Below the pieces are notes generated by a model. It saw only the letters and a list, made by a program, of their open reading frames with translations. It was not told the origin of the DNA and did no database searches. From Clostridia bacterium (GTDB lineage: Bacteria > Bacillota > Clostridia > Oscillospirales > CAG-272): a stretch of 60,295 nt of DNA. The translations under genes were made by a program, and so were the position numbers. Shown here one piece after another: positions 6,197 through 14,559 of this stretch (its first letter is position 1; the number at the start of each line of letters is the position of its first letter). Location: positions 1 to 60,295 of the forward strand of contig JAFTLQ010000017.1 of assembly GCA_017455905.1 (NCBI GenBank), given 5' to 3'.

Positions 6197-7123
6197 TTAA
6201 TCAATATCCTCGGTAACATCGGTGCGGATCTTATCCAGCATTTCGGGATGAAGCAAATAGCGCTTGATACGCTTGAAGGCGGAGGCATAATAGTAGCCGT
6301 CGCAGATACGCTCGTCCGTTACGACCTTCAGAGTAATGAAATGGTGCTTTTCTTTTTCGCCACCGGGGGTCATGTATTCGCCCGAGAAGATGCTGCCGAT
6401 CGCGATAAATACCGGTACGTTACCAAAGTCGTACAGATGATGGTAGATCGCAGGAATGCCCAAGGAACCGAGGTGCGTAATAAACATCGATCCATGGAAG
6501 GGGCTGACCTTCAAAAGGAAACGCGGCAACAGATTGAAATAATCGAGAAAACGCAAGAATGATATGGCTCCACGGAAGATAAGTCGCGGCAGATGCGTCA
6601 AAAGCTTGGCCGTCTTATCGAAATCCGTGCTGGCCTCATCCACCGCCTTCAAGGCTACGGACTGAAACTTCTTGTATACGTTTTCAACGTTATCACGAGG
6701 GTCAAATTCTACCTTGATACAGGTTCCTTCTCCCTCAAGGGTCATTTTCTTCTTGATGTCCATACAGCACTCAATGCTTTTTCTTGCAAAGATGCGTTGA
6801 CCGGAAATAAAGCGATTGACACCGGGACGCTCGCATACGACGCGTACATACGCCGCCAAAACGACGTGCAGCAAGGTCATGTCGGTATAGCCTTCCTTGT
6901 GCTTGGCGTCCAAATACCGCTCGATATTGGTAATATCAACGACGTCCTCAAAATGGTTCTGCGCATCCGAACGGCGCTTCATAATGAACGGGATAACGTA
7001 GTTCATGGCGGGCAAGGAACGAATGCGTCTGCCTTCCTTGCGGTCGCCGATGCGACGCTTTCTCTTTTTATACGGTGCTGTATCATACGTAACAATATCT
7101 TCGTATCTGGATAAATCTTTCAT
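6197..7123 (-). CDS. E2-like acyltransferase-fold protein lacking the catalytic histidine
   Basis: A 308-residue protein of the CAT/2-oxo-acid dehydrogenase E2 catalytic-domain superfamily: GSMFITHLGSLGIPAIYHHL, a hydrophobic strand FIAIGSIF and the C-terminal TLKVVTDERICDGYYYASAF. In active E2 enzymes the last motif is D-H-R-x-x-D-G; here it reads DERICDG, with Glu for the catalytic His. No lipoyl domain and no E1/E3 neighbours, so it is not part of a dehydrogenase complex. The N-terminal 40 residues are basic (YKKRKRRIGDRKEGRRIR). Monocistronic with its own promoter. It may be a non-catalytic or altered acyl-binding protein; the fold is fairly certain, the function open. Confidence 0.75.
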   Translation of the reverse strand: MKDLSRYEDIVTYDTAPYKKRKRRIGDRKEGRRIRSLPAMNYVIPFIMKRRSDAQNHFEDVVDITNIERYLDAKHKEGYTDMTLLHVVLAAYVRVVCERPGVNRFISGQRIFARKSIECCMDIKKKMTLEGEGTCIKVEFDPRDNVENVYKKFQSVALKAVDEASTDFDKTAKLLTHLPRLIFRGAISFLRFLDYFNLLPRFLLKVSPFHGSMFITHLGSLGIPAIYHHLYDFGNVPVFIAIGSIFSGEYMTPGGEKEKHHFITLKVVTDERICDGYYYASAFKRIKRYLLHPEMLDKIRTDVTEDID

Positions 7124-7197
7124 AAAAGGCCTTCCTTATGTAGATATACGGAGTTGAAGGAAACATAGAAGCAGGTTGCACATGCATAACCTTACAT

Positions 7198-7226
7198 AGT
7201 ATAGCACAAAACAAGACAAAATGCAA
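7198..7226 (-). promoter_or_regulatory. Promoter of the E2-like gene
   Basis: TTGCAT (7221-7226), 17 bp, TATACT (7198-7203) on the minus strand, leaving a leader of about 70 nt. Confidence 0.75.
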
Positions 7227-7252
7227 GTGCTTTTTCTATTGACCGCACAAGA

Positions 7253-7289
7253 GAAGGCGACACCCTGGGAAAACCAAGGCGTCGCCTTC
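7253..7289 (-). terminator. Hairpin ending the EF-G-like gene
   Basis: A 16-bp near-perfect stem (7253-7268 with 7274-7289), 11 nt after the stop of the EF-G paralogue. The U-tract behind it is poor, so termination may be partial. Confidence 0.55.
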
Positions 7290-7299
7290 GTTTAAACGA

Positions 7300-9381
7300 T
7301 TATGCGTCGGCCTTTTCAGCGGCAATGACCTTTTCCGTAATCGAGGCAGGAACCTCCTCGTAACGGATGAAATCGAAGTCAAAGCGACCGCGTCCCTGCG
7401 TTGCGGCACGCAAGGAGATAACGTAATCGGTCATCTCGGCAAACGGTACCTCGGCAAGAACGACCTGCGTTTCGCTACCGTCCTCGGCTGCCTCGATACC
7501 CATAACACGTCCGCGACGCTTGTTGAGATCTCCCATGACGTCACCAACGTAGGTATCGGGTACATACACCTTCAGGCTGCCGATGGGCTCAAGGAGAACG
7601 GGGCCCGCCTTAGGCAGACCTTCCTTGTAAGCAATGGCAGCTGCCAGCTTGAAGGAGATCTCGTTGGAGTCGACGTCGTGATACGATCCGTCGTACAGAT
7701 CAGCGGCCAGATGAACGACCGGGAAGCCGGCGAGAACACCCTTTTGCATACAGTCACGCAGACCCGCTTCAACGGCCGGGAAGAAGTTCTTGGGAACGGC
7801 GCCACCAAAGACACTCTCGGTAAAGGTCAGACCTTCATCCTCACCGGGTGCAAAGCGGATCTTGACATGGCCGTACTGACCCGAACCACCGGACTGCTTC
7901 TTATGCTTTCCTTCCACCTCAACGCTCTTTTTGATCGTTTCGCGATAAGCGATCTTAGGCTGACCGAGGACGACATTGGCGCCGAATCTCGACTGAAGCT
8001 TGGAAACGACGATATCCAGATGAATATCACCAAGACCGGAGATGGTCAGCTGCTTGGTTTCGGGATTGTTCTTATAGCTGAGCGTCATATCCTCTTCGAG
8101 AAGACGAGCCACGCCGCTGGAGATACGATCCTCGTCGCCCTTTGCCTTGGGCGCGATGGCCATCGTCATATAGGGACGCGGATATTTGATCGGCGCATAC
8201 GAGATGTTCTCCTGCGAGGTCGTCAGCGTCTGGTTGGTATTGGTATTGGTCAGCTTCGCCGTGACACCGATATCACCGCAAGCAAAGACGTCGGTATCGA
8301 TCTGCTTCTTTCCGCGAAGCATAAAGATCTTACCGAACTTCTCGTTTGCACCTGTGGTCGTGTTGCGAAGCACCATATCCTTGCGAAGCTCGCCGTTCAT
8401 GACCTTAAAGAAGGACATTTTACCGACAAAGGGATCGGCGATGGTCTTAAAGATGAAGACAGAGGTATCGGCGCTGTCGGGATCGATCGCGATCTCAGAC
8501 GTTGTACCGTCCTCGGCGACGATATGCTCGACCTTTCGTGCGGTCGGACGCGGGAAGGACTCGGCAATGGTGTCAAGGAAGGTCTTGATACCCCAGTTCT
8601 TAAGCGCTGCGCCGCAGAAGACGGGAACGATGTCACCGGTAATGATGCCGTTGTGAATGGCTTCCAGTGCTTCCTCACGGGTGATCTCTTCTTCATTGAA
8701 GAATTTATCCATCAGCTCATCGCTCGTCTGTGCGATCGCTTCGAGAAGGATGGCGTGATATTCATCAAAGAGATCCTTGAATTTTTCGGGAATAGAGCTG
8801 CGTACGTACTCACCCGTCGTTTTCTCGAACGTGTAAACGCACATCTCCACCAGGTTGGCAAAGCCGATAACGGTATCGCCGTCGATCAGCGGGATCTGAA
8901 CGGGACAAACCGTCAGACCGTATTTTTCACGGATCGCGCCAAATACCTTGTAGAAGCGCGCTTCCCCGTCGTCAAAGCGGTTGATAAAGAACGCCTTGGG
9001 GATGCCGGCCTCCGTAGCCAGCTTCCAAGCGAGCTCCGTACCGACCTCAATGCCCGCTTTACCGTCTACGACGATAACGGCGGCATCGGCGGCACGCACG
9101 CACTGACGAACCTCACCTTCAAAATCAAAGAAGCCGGGCGTATCCAAGAGATTGATCTTGGTTCCGTTCCACAGCATGGGAGCCATAGCGGCAGATACCG
9201 AGTATCCGCGCTTGATCTCCTCCGGATCATAGTCACACACGGTATTTCCGTCCTGAACCGTACCGAGGCGGTCGGTCAGTCTGGATATATAAAGCATCGA
9301 CTCTGCCAGCGACGTCTTACCGCCACCGCTGTGACCGAGAAGTGCTACGTTACGAATGCTTTTTGTAAAAACCTTGTCCAT
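7300..9381 (-). CDS. Elongation factor G-like translational GTPase
   Basis: A 693-residue five-domain EF-G paralogue. G1 is GHSGGGKTS, G3 DTPGFFDFEGEV, G4 reads FINRFDD instead of the usual NKMD, and G5 is near VFCGAALKNWG. Domain II, domain IV (GQYGHVKIRFAP) and domain V (ADLYDGSYHDVDSNEISF) follow. I use ATG 9381 (MDKVFTKSIRN), with AGGAG 9 nt upstream; the longer frame starts inside the promoter region. It is solitary, not in a str operon with rpsL/rpsG/tuf, so it is likely the second EF-G type (FusA2-like) whose role in translation or recycling is not settled. Confidence 0.9.
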   Translation of the reverse strand: MDKVFTKSIRNVALLGHSGGGKTSLAESMLYISRLTDRLGTVQDGNTVCDYDPEEIKRGYSVSAAMAPMLWNGTKINLLDTPGFFDFEGEVRQCVRAADAAVIVVDGKAGIEVGTELAWKLATEAGIPKAFFINRFDDGEARFYKVFGAIREKYGLTVCPVQIPLIDGDTVIGFANLVEMCVYTFEKTTGEYVRSSIPEKFKDLFDEYHAILLEAIAQTSDELMDKFFNEEEITREEALEAIHNGIITGDIVPVFCGAALKNWGIKTFLDTIAESFPRPTARKVEHIVAEDGTTSEIAIDPDSADTSVFIFKTIADPFVGKMSFFKVMNGELRKDMVLRNTTTGANEKFGKIFMLRGKKQIDTDVFACGDIGVTAKLTNTNTNQTLTTSQENISYAPIKYPRPYMTMAIAPKAKGDEDRISSGVARLLEEDMTLSYKNNPETKQLTISGLGDIHLDIVVSKLQSRFGANVVLGQPKIAYRETIKKSVEVEGKHKKQSGGSGQYGHVKIRFAPGEDEGLTFTESVFGGAVPKNFFPAVEAGLRDCMQKGVLAGFPVVHLAADLYDGSYHDVDSNEISFKLAAAIAYKEGLPKAGPVLLEPIGSLKVYVPDTYVGDVMGDLNKRRGRVMGIEAAEDGSETQVVLAEVPFAEMTDYVISLRAATQGRGRFDFDFIRYEEVPASITEKVIAAEKADA

Positions 9382-9457
9382 AAAGAAGATCTCCTGTGTT
9401 TCATAATTCAATGTCGAAGGAGGATACGCTTGTGCGAACTTGCTCAACATCTTCTTT

Positions 9458-9486
9458 ATTATACACCACGCACAAAGCTTTTTCAA
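9458..9486 (-). promoter_or_regulatory. Promoter of the EF-G-like gene
   Basis: TTGAAA (9481-9486), 17 bp, TATAAT (9458-9463) on the minus strand. Confidence 0.8.
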
Positions 9487-9558
9487 GATTTTGTTTTGGA
9501 TGTCTTGAGTTTTACATGTAGAAAATACGAATGAGTTTTTGTGTATTTTTACCAAAAA

Positions 9559-10941
9559 TCACTCGTTCGTCACATCTTTCTTGCTTGTCAGATGCGCCAG
9601 CACCTCAAAAAGCGTCGATACACCGACGAGCTCGACCCCCTTCGGCGTGCGGATATGCGAGGCTATATTCTTCTTCGGCAACAGGATCTTTTTAAAGCCG
9701 AGGCGAGCTGCCTCCTTGACACGAAGATCCGCGTGCGGGATAGCACGGATCTCGCCGGAAAGTCCGATCTCACCAAAGGCGATCAGATCGTCCGGGATGA
9801 CACGGTCGGTTATACCGCTGATCAATGCCATGGCAAGCGTCAGATCAGCACTTGTTTCGGACAGATGGATACCGCCCGCGACATTTACGTACACGTCGTT
9901 TTCATAAAATTTAAGTCCCAGCCGTTTTTCCAGCACCGCGATCAGCAGACTCATACGGTTGTGATCAAAGCCGTCCGCCGTGCGCTTGGCTGAGGGATAG
10001 GCCGTCTTGGTGACCAGCGTCTGTATCTCGGAGATCAGCGGACGCGTTCCCTGCATAACGCATCCCGCGCAGGAGCCGGCCGTATTCTTCGGCCGCTCGG
10101 CCATCAGCATCTCACTGGGATTTGGGATCTCACGAAGCCCGCTATCCCCCATCTCAAACACGCCGATCTCATCCGTTGAGCCAAAGCGGTTTTTGATGGC
10201 GCGGATCAAACGATACGAATGTGTACGCTCGCCTTCGAAATACAAAACGGCATCCACCATATGCTCCAGCATCTTCGGACCGGATATACCGCCCTCTTTG
10301 TTGACGTGGCCTACGAGAAAGACCGCACAGCCCTGCGTTTTTCCATACTGAATGCACGCGGCCGCCCCCTCGCGCACCTGTGTAATACTACCGGGGGCGG
10401 AGGTCGAGCGAGCGCTTGTCAGCGTCTGCACCGAATCGATGATCATCACGTCGGGATGTACGCGCTCGCATTCGGCCAGAATGGCGTCCACGTCAGTCTC
10501 CGTTAAAAGAAAGATATCATCGCCCTTGATATGCAATCGCTCGGCACGCAGCTTGAGCTGCCCGCGCGATTCCTCGCCCGACACGTACAGCACCTTGCGC
10601 GTTTTGCCAAGCTCCTCGCAGATCTGAAGAAGCAGCGTCGATTTTCCGATTCCCGGCTCGCCCGATAAAAGCACCACCGAGCGGTCGACAAGTCCACCGC
10701 CGAGCACGCGATCAAGCTCCCCCATGCCCGTTCCCGTCCGTACGAATGCGGGAAGCGTCATCTCCGACAGGCGCTGCGCGCCCTCTGTCGGGGCAGCCTT
10801 GGCCGTACGGGCCGTGCGCTCATCGGGCACGACCTGCTCCTCGTAGGAGTTCCACGCCTCACAGTCGGGACAGCGACCGAGCCAGCGCAGGCTGGTCGCT
10901 CCGCAGGATTGACATACGTACAGAATTTTTGGTGCTTTCAT
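9559..10941 (-). CDS. radA: DNA repair protein RadA (Sms)
   Basis: A 460-residue RecA-like branch-migration factor. The N-terminal zinc finger CQSCGATSLRWLGRCPDC (residues 10-27) is followed by Walker A GEPGIGKST near residue 96, the RadA motif KNRFGSTDEIG and a C-terminal Lon-protease-like domain (GGIHLSETSADLTLAMAL and following), here as usual a DNA-contact domain. Length and domain order are standard. It lies 23 nt downstream of cwlD with ribosome binding site GAGGACG, so the two are co-transcribed. Confidence 0.97.
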   Translation of the reverse strand: MKAPKILYVCQSCGATSLRWLGRCPDCEAWNSYEEQVVPDERTARTAKAAPTEGAQRLSEMTLPAFVRTGTGMGELDRVLGGGLVDRSVVLLSGEPGIGKSTLLLQICEELGKTRKVLYVSGEESRGQLKLRAERLHIKGDDIFLLTETDVDAILAECERVHPDVMIIDSVQTLTSARSTSAPGSITQVREGAAACIQYGKTQGCAVFLVGHVNKEGGISGPKMLEHMVDAVLYFEGERTHSYRLIRAIKNRFGSTDEIGVFEMGDSGLREIPNPSEMLMAERPKNTAGSCAGCVMQGTRPLISEIQTLVTKTAYPSAKRTADGFDHNRMSLLIAVLEKRLGLKFYENDVYVNVAGGIHLSETSADLTLAMALISGITDRVIPDDLIAFGEIGLSGEIRAIPHADLRVKEAARLGFKKILLPKKNIASHIRTPKGVELVGVSTLFEVLAHLTSKKDVTNE

Positions 10942-10964
10942 GGAAACGTCCTCTTTTTTGATAT

Positions 10965-11711
10965 TTATTTCTCGGCAGTATCGTATGCAACGATGCCCTG
11001 TGCGATTGCCTTGGCCAACGCTTCGCGATACGAAACGTCATCCAGCTTCGCACATTCCTCCACGTTACTGATAAAGCCGCACTCCACCAGAACGACGGGA
11101 TTTTCGATATGCTCTAAAAGATACAGATCGTTGCCGCTCTTGACCGAGCGGCGGTTCTCTGCCTGCACGTCGCGCACGACGGCCTGCTGAATATGTTCGG
11201 CGAAGGCGCGGCTATCCTCACGGTCGGGTGCATAATAGACCTGCAGACCGCTGTACCGCGCATCGCCAAAGGAATTCATATGCACGCTGACAAACAGCGC
11301 ATCGGGATACTCCTCGGCTAACGCACAGCGGTTGCGCAGATCGTAGATCTTGCGAAATCCCTTGATATTTTCTTCCTCATTATATAAAAGGCGATCCTCC
11401 GTACGGGTATAGATCACCGTATATCCGAGCGCACGCAGCTCCTCGCCAAGTGTCATGGTCATGGCAAGGTTGAGATCCTTTTCGTATACGCCATTTGCCC
11501 CGATCGCGCCGCAGTCCTCACCGCCGTGACCGGCGTCAAGGATGATGAGCTTGGATGGAAGCGCAGCCTCTCCCGAGGCGGCCAGCGCATCCTCAAGCGC
11601 CACAGACGCCTGCGGTAGCAGAACGACACCGAACAGAAGCAATACGATAGCAAGAGACAGCGCGATGACGACCGTATATAGTCGCTTGACAGAGATCGTA
11701 TAAAAACGCAT
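10965..11711 (-). CDS. cwlD: N-acetylmuramoyl-L-alanine amidase, CwlD-like
   Basis: A 248-residue Amidase_3 enzyme with an N-terminal membrane anchor (VVIALSLAIVLLLFGVVLL). Zinc-site motifs are all visible: ILDAGHGGEDCGA (His, then Glu in the YEKDLNLA region), SVHMNSF (second His) and LVECGFISN (catalytic Glu). It cleaves the amide between muramic acid and L-Ala; CwlD homologues make muramic delta-lactam in spore cortex, which fits a spore-former with SpoVT, although a vegetative role is possible. ATG 11711 follows GGAGGG, which lies inside a terminator-like hairpin (see separate entry). First gene of cwlD-radA. Confidence 0.9.
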   Translation of the reverse strand: MRFYTISVKRLYTVVIALSLAIVLLLFGVVLLPQASVALEDALAASGEAALPSKLIILDAGHGGEDCGAIGANGVYEKDLNLAMTMTLGEELRALGYTVIYTRTEDRLLYNEEENIKGFRKIYDLRNRCALAEEYPDALFVSVHMNSFGDARYSGLQVYYAPDREDSRAFAEHIQQAVVRDVQAENRRSVKSGNDLYLLEHIENPVVLVECGFISNVEECAKLDDVSYREALAKAIAQGIVAYDTAEK

Positions 11712-11714
11712 AAA

Positions 11715-11753
11715 AAGCCCTCCGATAGTTTTATAAAACTATATGGAGGACTT
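11715..11753 (-). terminator. Terminator hairpin that contains the cwlD ribosome binding site
   Basis: On the minus strand AAGTCCTCC-ATATAGT pairs with ACTAT-CGGAGGGCTT and is followed by TTTTT, then directly ATG of cwlD. It ends the upstream membrane-protein transcript and at the same time buries the cwlD Shine-Dalgarno GGAGGG. No separate cwlD promoter is evident between the genes, so expression may rely on read-through. Confidence 0.6.
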
Positions 11754-11760
11754 TTATAGA

Positions 11761-12363
11761 TTATTCCTTCGTATTTAAGCGGAACAGTTTCATGATACGC
11801 TGCTCCTTCACACCCATAGTGTATCCAAAGTGCGTGACAAGGATCGCTACAACGGGCACGATGAGAAATCCTACGGTCTGCCCAAGCAGATATATGCTCT
11901 CTCCGCTGCTCAAAAGTCCGCCGAAAATGCCCTGCATCAGGCCGTTATACATAGCTGTCGTAACGCGAAGAAGGAAGTTGAAGATGACAAACATAACGTT
12001 CAAGGCATCTGCCGAGAGCCAAAGATTCAGCGAAATGAAGATCAGGCTGAGAAGTGCCAGAACGAAATTCGGAAGGTTGGCTATGCACGCCATCCACGCG
12101 CCCTTTCCCTTGCGCAGCTCCATGCGGCCGCCGTCGATGCGGATCTTGTCCTTGGCGCCCATATCCCACGCAGCCGTATACAGCAGCATGTAGAAGAAAA
12201 GCATCGAAAAGACGGACAGTCCGACCGCCAGCCCCGTTTTGCTTTCCTCAGCTAAGGGGATCGCTTCCACGGCAAAATATAAAAACAAGGAAAAGATCGA
12301 TATTCCGATCTGTTGAATATACAGCTTTACAATGTCATAGGAATTTTCTTTAAAAAACTTCAT
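11761..12363 (-). CDS. Integral membrane protein of unknown function
   Basis: A 200-residue protein with about five hydrophobic segments (around residues 20-38, 45-70, 95-117, 122-140 and 165-185). There is no signal peptide, no catalytic motif and no recognised family; it faintly resembles YIP1/DUF-type four-to-five helix proteins. I start at ATG 12363 (MKFFKENSY), preceded by GGGGAAG 6 nt upstream, not at the longer frame. It has its own promoter (TAAAAT 12393-12398, CTTGTT 12416-12421) and is terminated before cwlD. Confidence 0.75.
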   Translation of the reverse strand: MKFFKENSYDIVKLYIQQIGISIFSLFLYFAVEAIPLAEESKTGLAVGLSVFSMLFFYMLLYTAAWDMGAKDKIRIDGGRMELRKGKGAWMACIANLPNFVLALLSLIFISLNLWLSADALNVMFVIFNFLLRVTTAMYNGLMQGIFGGLLSSGESIYLLGQTVGFLIVPVVAILVTHFGYTMGVKEQRIMKLFRLNTKE

Positions 12364-12392
12364 ACATATCTTCCCCGTACGGTCTTTCTTAT

Positions 12393-12421
12393 ATTTTAGC
12401 ATAACTCTCAAAAAAAACAAG
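12393..12421 (-). promoter_or_regulatory. Promoter of the membrane-protein gene
   Basis: CTTGTT (12416-12421) and TAAAAT (12393-12398) on the minus strand, 17 bp apart. The -35 is weak. Confidence 0.5.
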
Positions 12422-12510
12422 AGAAAAACAAAAATGTTTACAGTTTATCCACTAAAAGAATAGAAAATTTTGTATAATAGAAGTGAAATATCCATTAGGA
12501 GGTACCGATC

Positions 12511-13542
12511 GTGGCCGTATTGACCCTTCAAAGTGCAGAATTTGACGCCTTTCCGCAGGTGCTGCGTGAATACGCCATCCATATGGCTGCCATACGCGGA
12601 AACAGCGAAAAAACGGTGTGCGAATACCTGCTTGATCTTCGCACCTTTTTCCGATTTTACCTTTCTCGGAAAAAGGGCGAAACTCTGTCCGTCGAGGAGC
12701 TTGAAAAGACCGATATCTCCTCTCTTACCATGGACGACGTGCGAGCCGTACGTGAATCCGATATCATCAATTTTCTCATGTACGCCATGTCACATCGAAA
12801 AAACGACGCCAATACGCGCCTTCGTAAGCTAAGTGCTCTGCGCTCTTTTTTCCGCTTCTGGCACGCCAAGCGTCATATGATCGACTCCGATCCCACGGCG
12901 GATGTGGAAGGCCCAAAAACGAAGAAATCCCTTCCGAAATACCTGACGTACGAGGAATGCATTGGCCTGCTTGACACCATACGCAGCGATACGACCTCCA
13001 AGACGGTCGTGCGCGACTACGCCATCATTTCCCTCTTTCTGAATACAGGTATGCGTGTATCCGAGTTGGTCGGTCTCAACCTCAAGAGCTTTGATTCGCA
13101 CCTCAGCTACGTCAAGGTGCTCGGTAAGGGAAACAAGGAGCGTATCGTTTATTTAAACGACGCCGCCAAGGATTCGGTCGCCTCGTATCTGCGTCTGCGC
13201 CTCGATCCCAAGCACGTACGAACCGATGATCCTGCCTTTTTCCTAAGCCGACGGGAGCAACGCATCTCTGTCAAGACCGTTCAGTGGATCGTCTATCGCT
13301 ATCTTGATATGGCAGGCCTCGGCAATCGCGGCCTGTCGGTACACAAGCTGCGCCATACGGCTGCCACGCTGATGTATCAATCGGGCGAGGTGGACGTGCG
13401 CGTGCTCAAGGAGGTGCTCGGACATGAGCAGCTCAACACAACCCAGATCTACACTCACGTCGTTAACCGCAATATGGAGGATGCCATGCGCCAAAATCCA
13501 CTGGCCGACACAAAAATGAAGAAACGAGGGTCGGACACATGA
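12511..13542 (+). CDS. Tyrosine recombinase, XerC/XerD-like
   Basis: A 343-residue site-specific recombinase. An N-terminal SAM-like core-binding domain (about 15-125) precedes the catalytic domain, with Arg in NTGMRVSELVGL, the box HKLRHTAATLMYQ and the tail GHEQLNTTQIYTHV holding the last His and the nucleophilic Tyr. GTG start at 12511 with AGGAGG at 12498. Size and motifs fit a chromosomal Xer, resolving chromosome dimers, better than an element integrase, and no att sites or element genes flank it. The stop overlaps the next start (ATGA), so it is coupled to an XRE regulator, which is unusual for xer genes. Confidence 0.9.
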   Translation: MAVLTLQSAEFDAFPQVLREYAIHMAAIRGNSEKTVCEYLLDLRTFFRFYLSRKKGETLSVEELEKTDISSLTMDDVRAVRESDIINFLMYAMSHRKNDANTRLRKLSALRSFFRFWHAKRHMIDSDPTADVEGPKTKKSLPKYLTYEECIGLLDTIRSDTTSKTVVRDYAIISLFLNTGMRVSELVGLNLKSFDSHLSYVKVLGKGNKERIVYLNDAAKDSVASYLRLRLDPKHVRTDDPAFFLSRREQRISVKTVQWIVYRYLDMAGLGNRGLSVHKLRHTAATLMYQSGEVDVRVLKEVLGHEQLNTTQIYTHVVNRNMEDAMRQNPLADTKMKKRGSDT

Positions 13543-14381
13543 CCATTGGAGAAAAGATCAGATATATTCGAAAAGAAAAGGGCATGACGCAAGCGCGCGT
13601 TGCCTCCGGCTGTGTCTCACGCAACATGCTCTCTCTCGTGGAGCAGGATAAGGTGCAGCCCTCCTTGGATACGCTCCGTCACATAGCCGATGTCCTCGGC
13701 GTTTGCATCGGATATTTTCTCGACGAGGAGGATGACCTCTTTTTCTATGAAAAAAAGAAAAGAATAGGCAAAATAAAGGATTTATTTTCGAGCAGAAAAT
13801 TTAACGTCTGCCTTTCAGAGATCAAAAAGCTGAAACAAACGGATGATGAAACCGCCTATATAGCGGCCTCGTGTGCAACGGAGCTTGGCCTTGCTTGCGT
13901 GAAAAACGGCAATATGACACAGGGCGCGAGCTTGCTGCGAGAGGCACAGAGCTACACCGAAAAGACGGTCTATGACACTGCGTCGCAGCGCATAGCCATC
14001 GCGCTCTATCTGCCGATCGCCGACAACGTACAATCACCCCTTCTCGAATTTGACGATGCACAATACACCGCCCTCAGCGAGGCCGTAACGAACGTTCATC
14101 TGTATAAATATCTTATGCAGGACACCGAGCACACATACCCACCTGGGCGTTACGCGGATCACATGATCGCCAAGGCGCTGATGCGTGAGCGACGCTACGC
14201 CGACGCCGTCCTGCGACTTCATCGCATTGAGGACACACGTTCAAATGAAGCGTACGACGCGTTTCTCTTCTTCGGCGTATACACCGATCTTGAGCTGTGC
14301 TACAAGGAGCTCTACGATTTTGAAAAGGCATATCGGTACGCCAGCAAGCGCATGTCCCTGCTGGAGAGCTTCCGCTCGTGA
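13539..14381 (+). CDS. XRE-family regulator with TPR-like C-terminal domain
   Basis: A 280-residue protein: helix-turn-helix at residues 3-60 (IGEKIRYIRKEKGMTQARVA, NMLSLVEQDKVQPS), then a helical C-terminal region of about 200 residues with TPR-like repeats (AYIAASCATELGLACVKNGN, ADAVLRLHRIEDT, KEYDFEKAYRYA style). This architecture resembles Rgg/PlcR-like or MalT-like sensors where repeats bind a peptide or partner, but no peptide gene is visible nearby. ATG lies inside the xer stop (ATGA at 13539-13542), so it is co-translated with the recombinase and may regulate it. Confidence 0.8.
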   Translation: MTIGEKIRYIRKEKGMTQARVASGCVSRNMLSLVEQDKVQPSLDTLRHIADVLGVCIGYFLDEEDDLFFYEKKKRIGKIKDLFSSRKFNVCLSEIKKLKQTDDETAYIAASCATELGLACVKNGNMTQGASLLREAQSYTEKTVYDTASQRIAIALYLPIADNVQSPLLEFDDAQYTALSEAVTNVHLYKYLMQDTEHTYPPGRYADHMIAKALMRERRYADAVLRLHRIEDTRSNEAYDAFLFFGVYTDLELCYKELYDFEKAYRYASKRMSLLESFRS

Positions 14382-14411
14382 GATTTTGTGTTTTTTATTT
14401 ATACTATTCTA

Positions 14412-14440
14412 TTGACTTTTGCTGCTCATTGTGATATAGT
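14412..14440 (+). promoter_or_regulatory. Promoter of the sodium-pump decarboxylase operon
   Basis: TTGACT (14412-14417), 17 bp, TATAGT (14435-14440), followed by a leader of about 105 nt. Confidence 0.8.
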
Positions 14441-14539
14441 ATATTTGGTGAAAAATGGGGTTTTTGTGACAAACATACAGAAGCTTGTCCGCTAAAAAAC
14501 TCCCTTTTGCCATGCTTGAGTAATTTAATGGAAGGAGAG

Positions 14540-14559
14540 ATTTGCCAAAAATGGCAAAT
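14540..14559 (+). promoter_or_regulatory. Hairpin across the first start codon of the decarboxylase operon
   Basis: ATTTGCCA (14540-14547) pairs with TGGCAAAT (14552-14559), a perfect 8-bp inverted repeat with loop AAAA. The ATG at 14551-14553 straddles loop and stem and the ribosome binding site AAGGAGA ends just before the stem. It could restrain translation; it may be chance. Confidence 0.4.

Noticed and set aside
7678-9534. A 618-codon open frame on the plus strand opposite the EF-G-like gene
   Set aside because: Antisense shadow produced by codon bias; no domain, no ribosome binding site, and EF-G motifs are unambiguous on the other strand. The same applies to long frames opposite oadB, oadA, ftsH, dnaB, parC and comEC.
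12511-13542. Integrase of an integrated phage or ICE
   Set aside because: The size and motifs fit a chromosomal Xer protein; no element genes or attachment repeats flank it.
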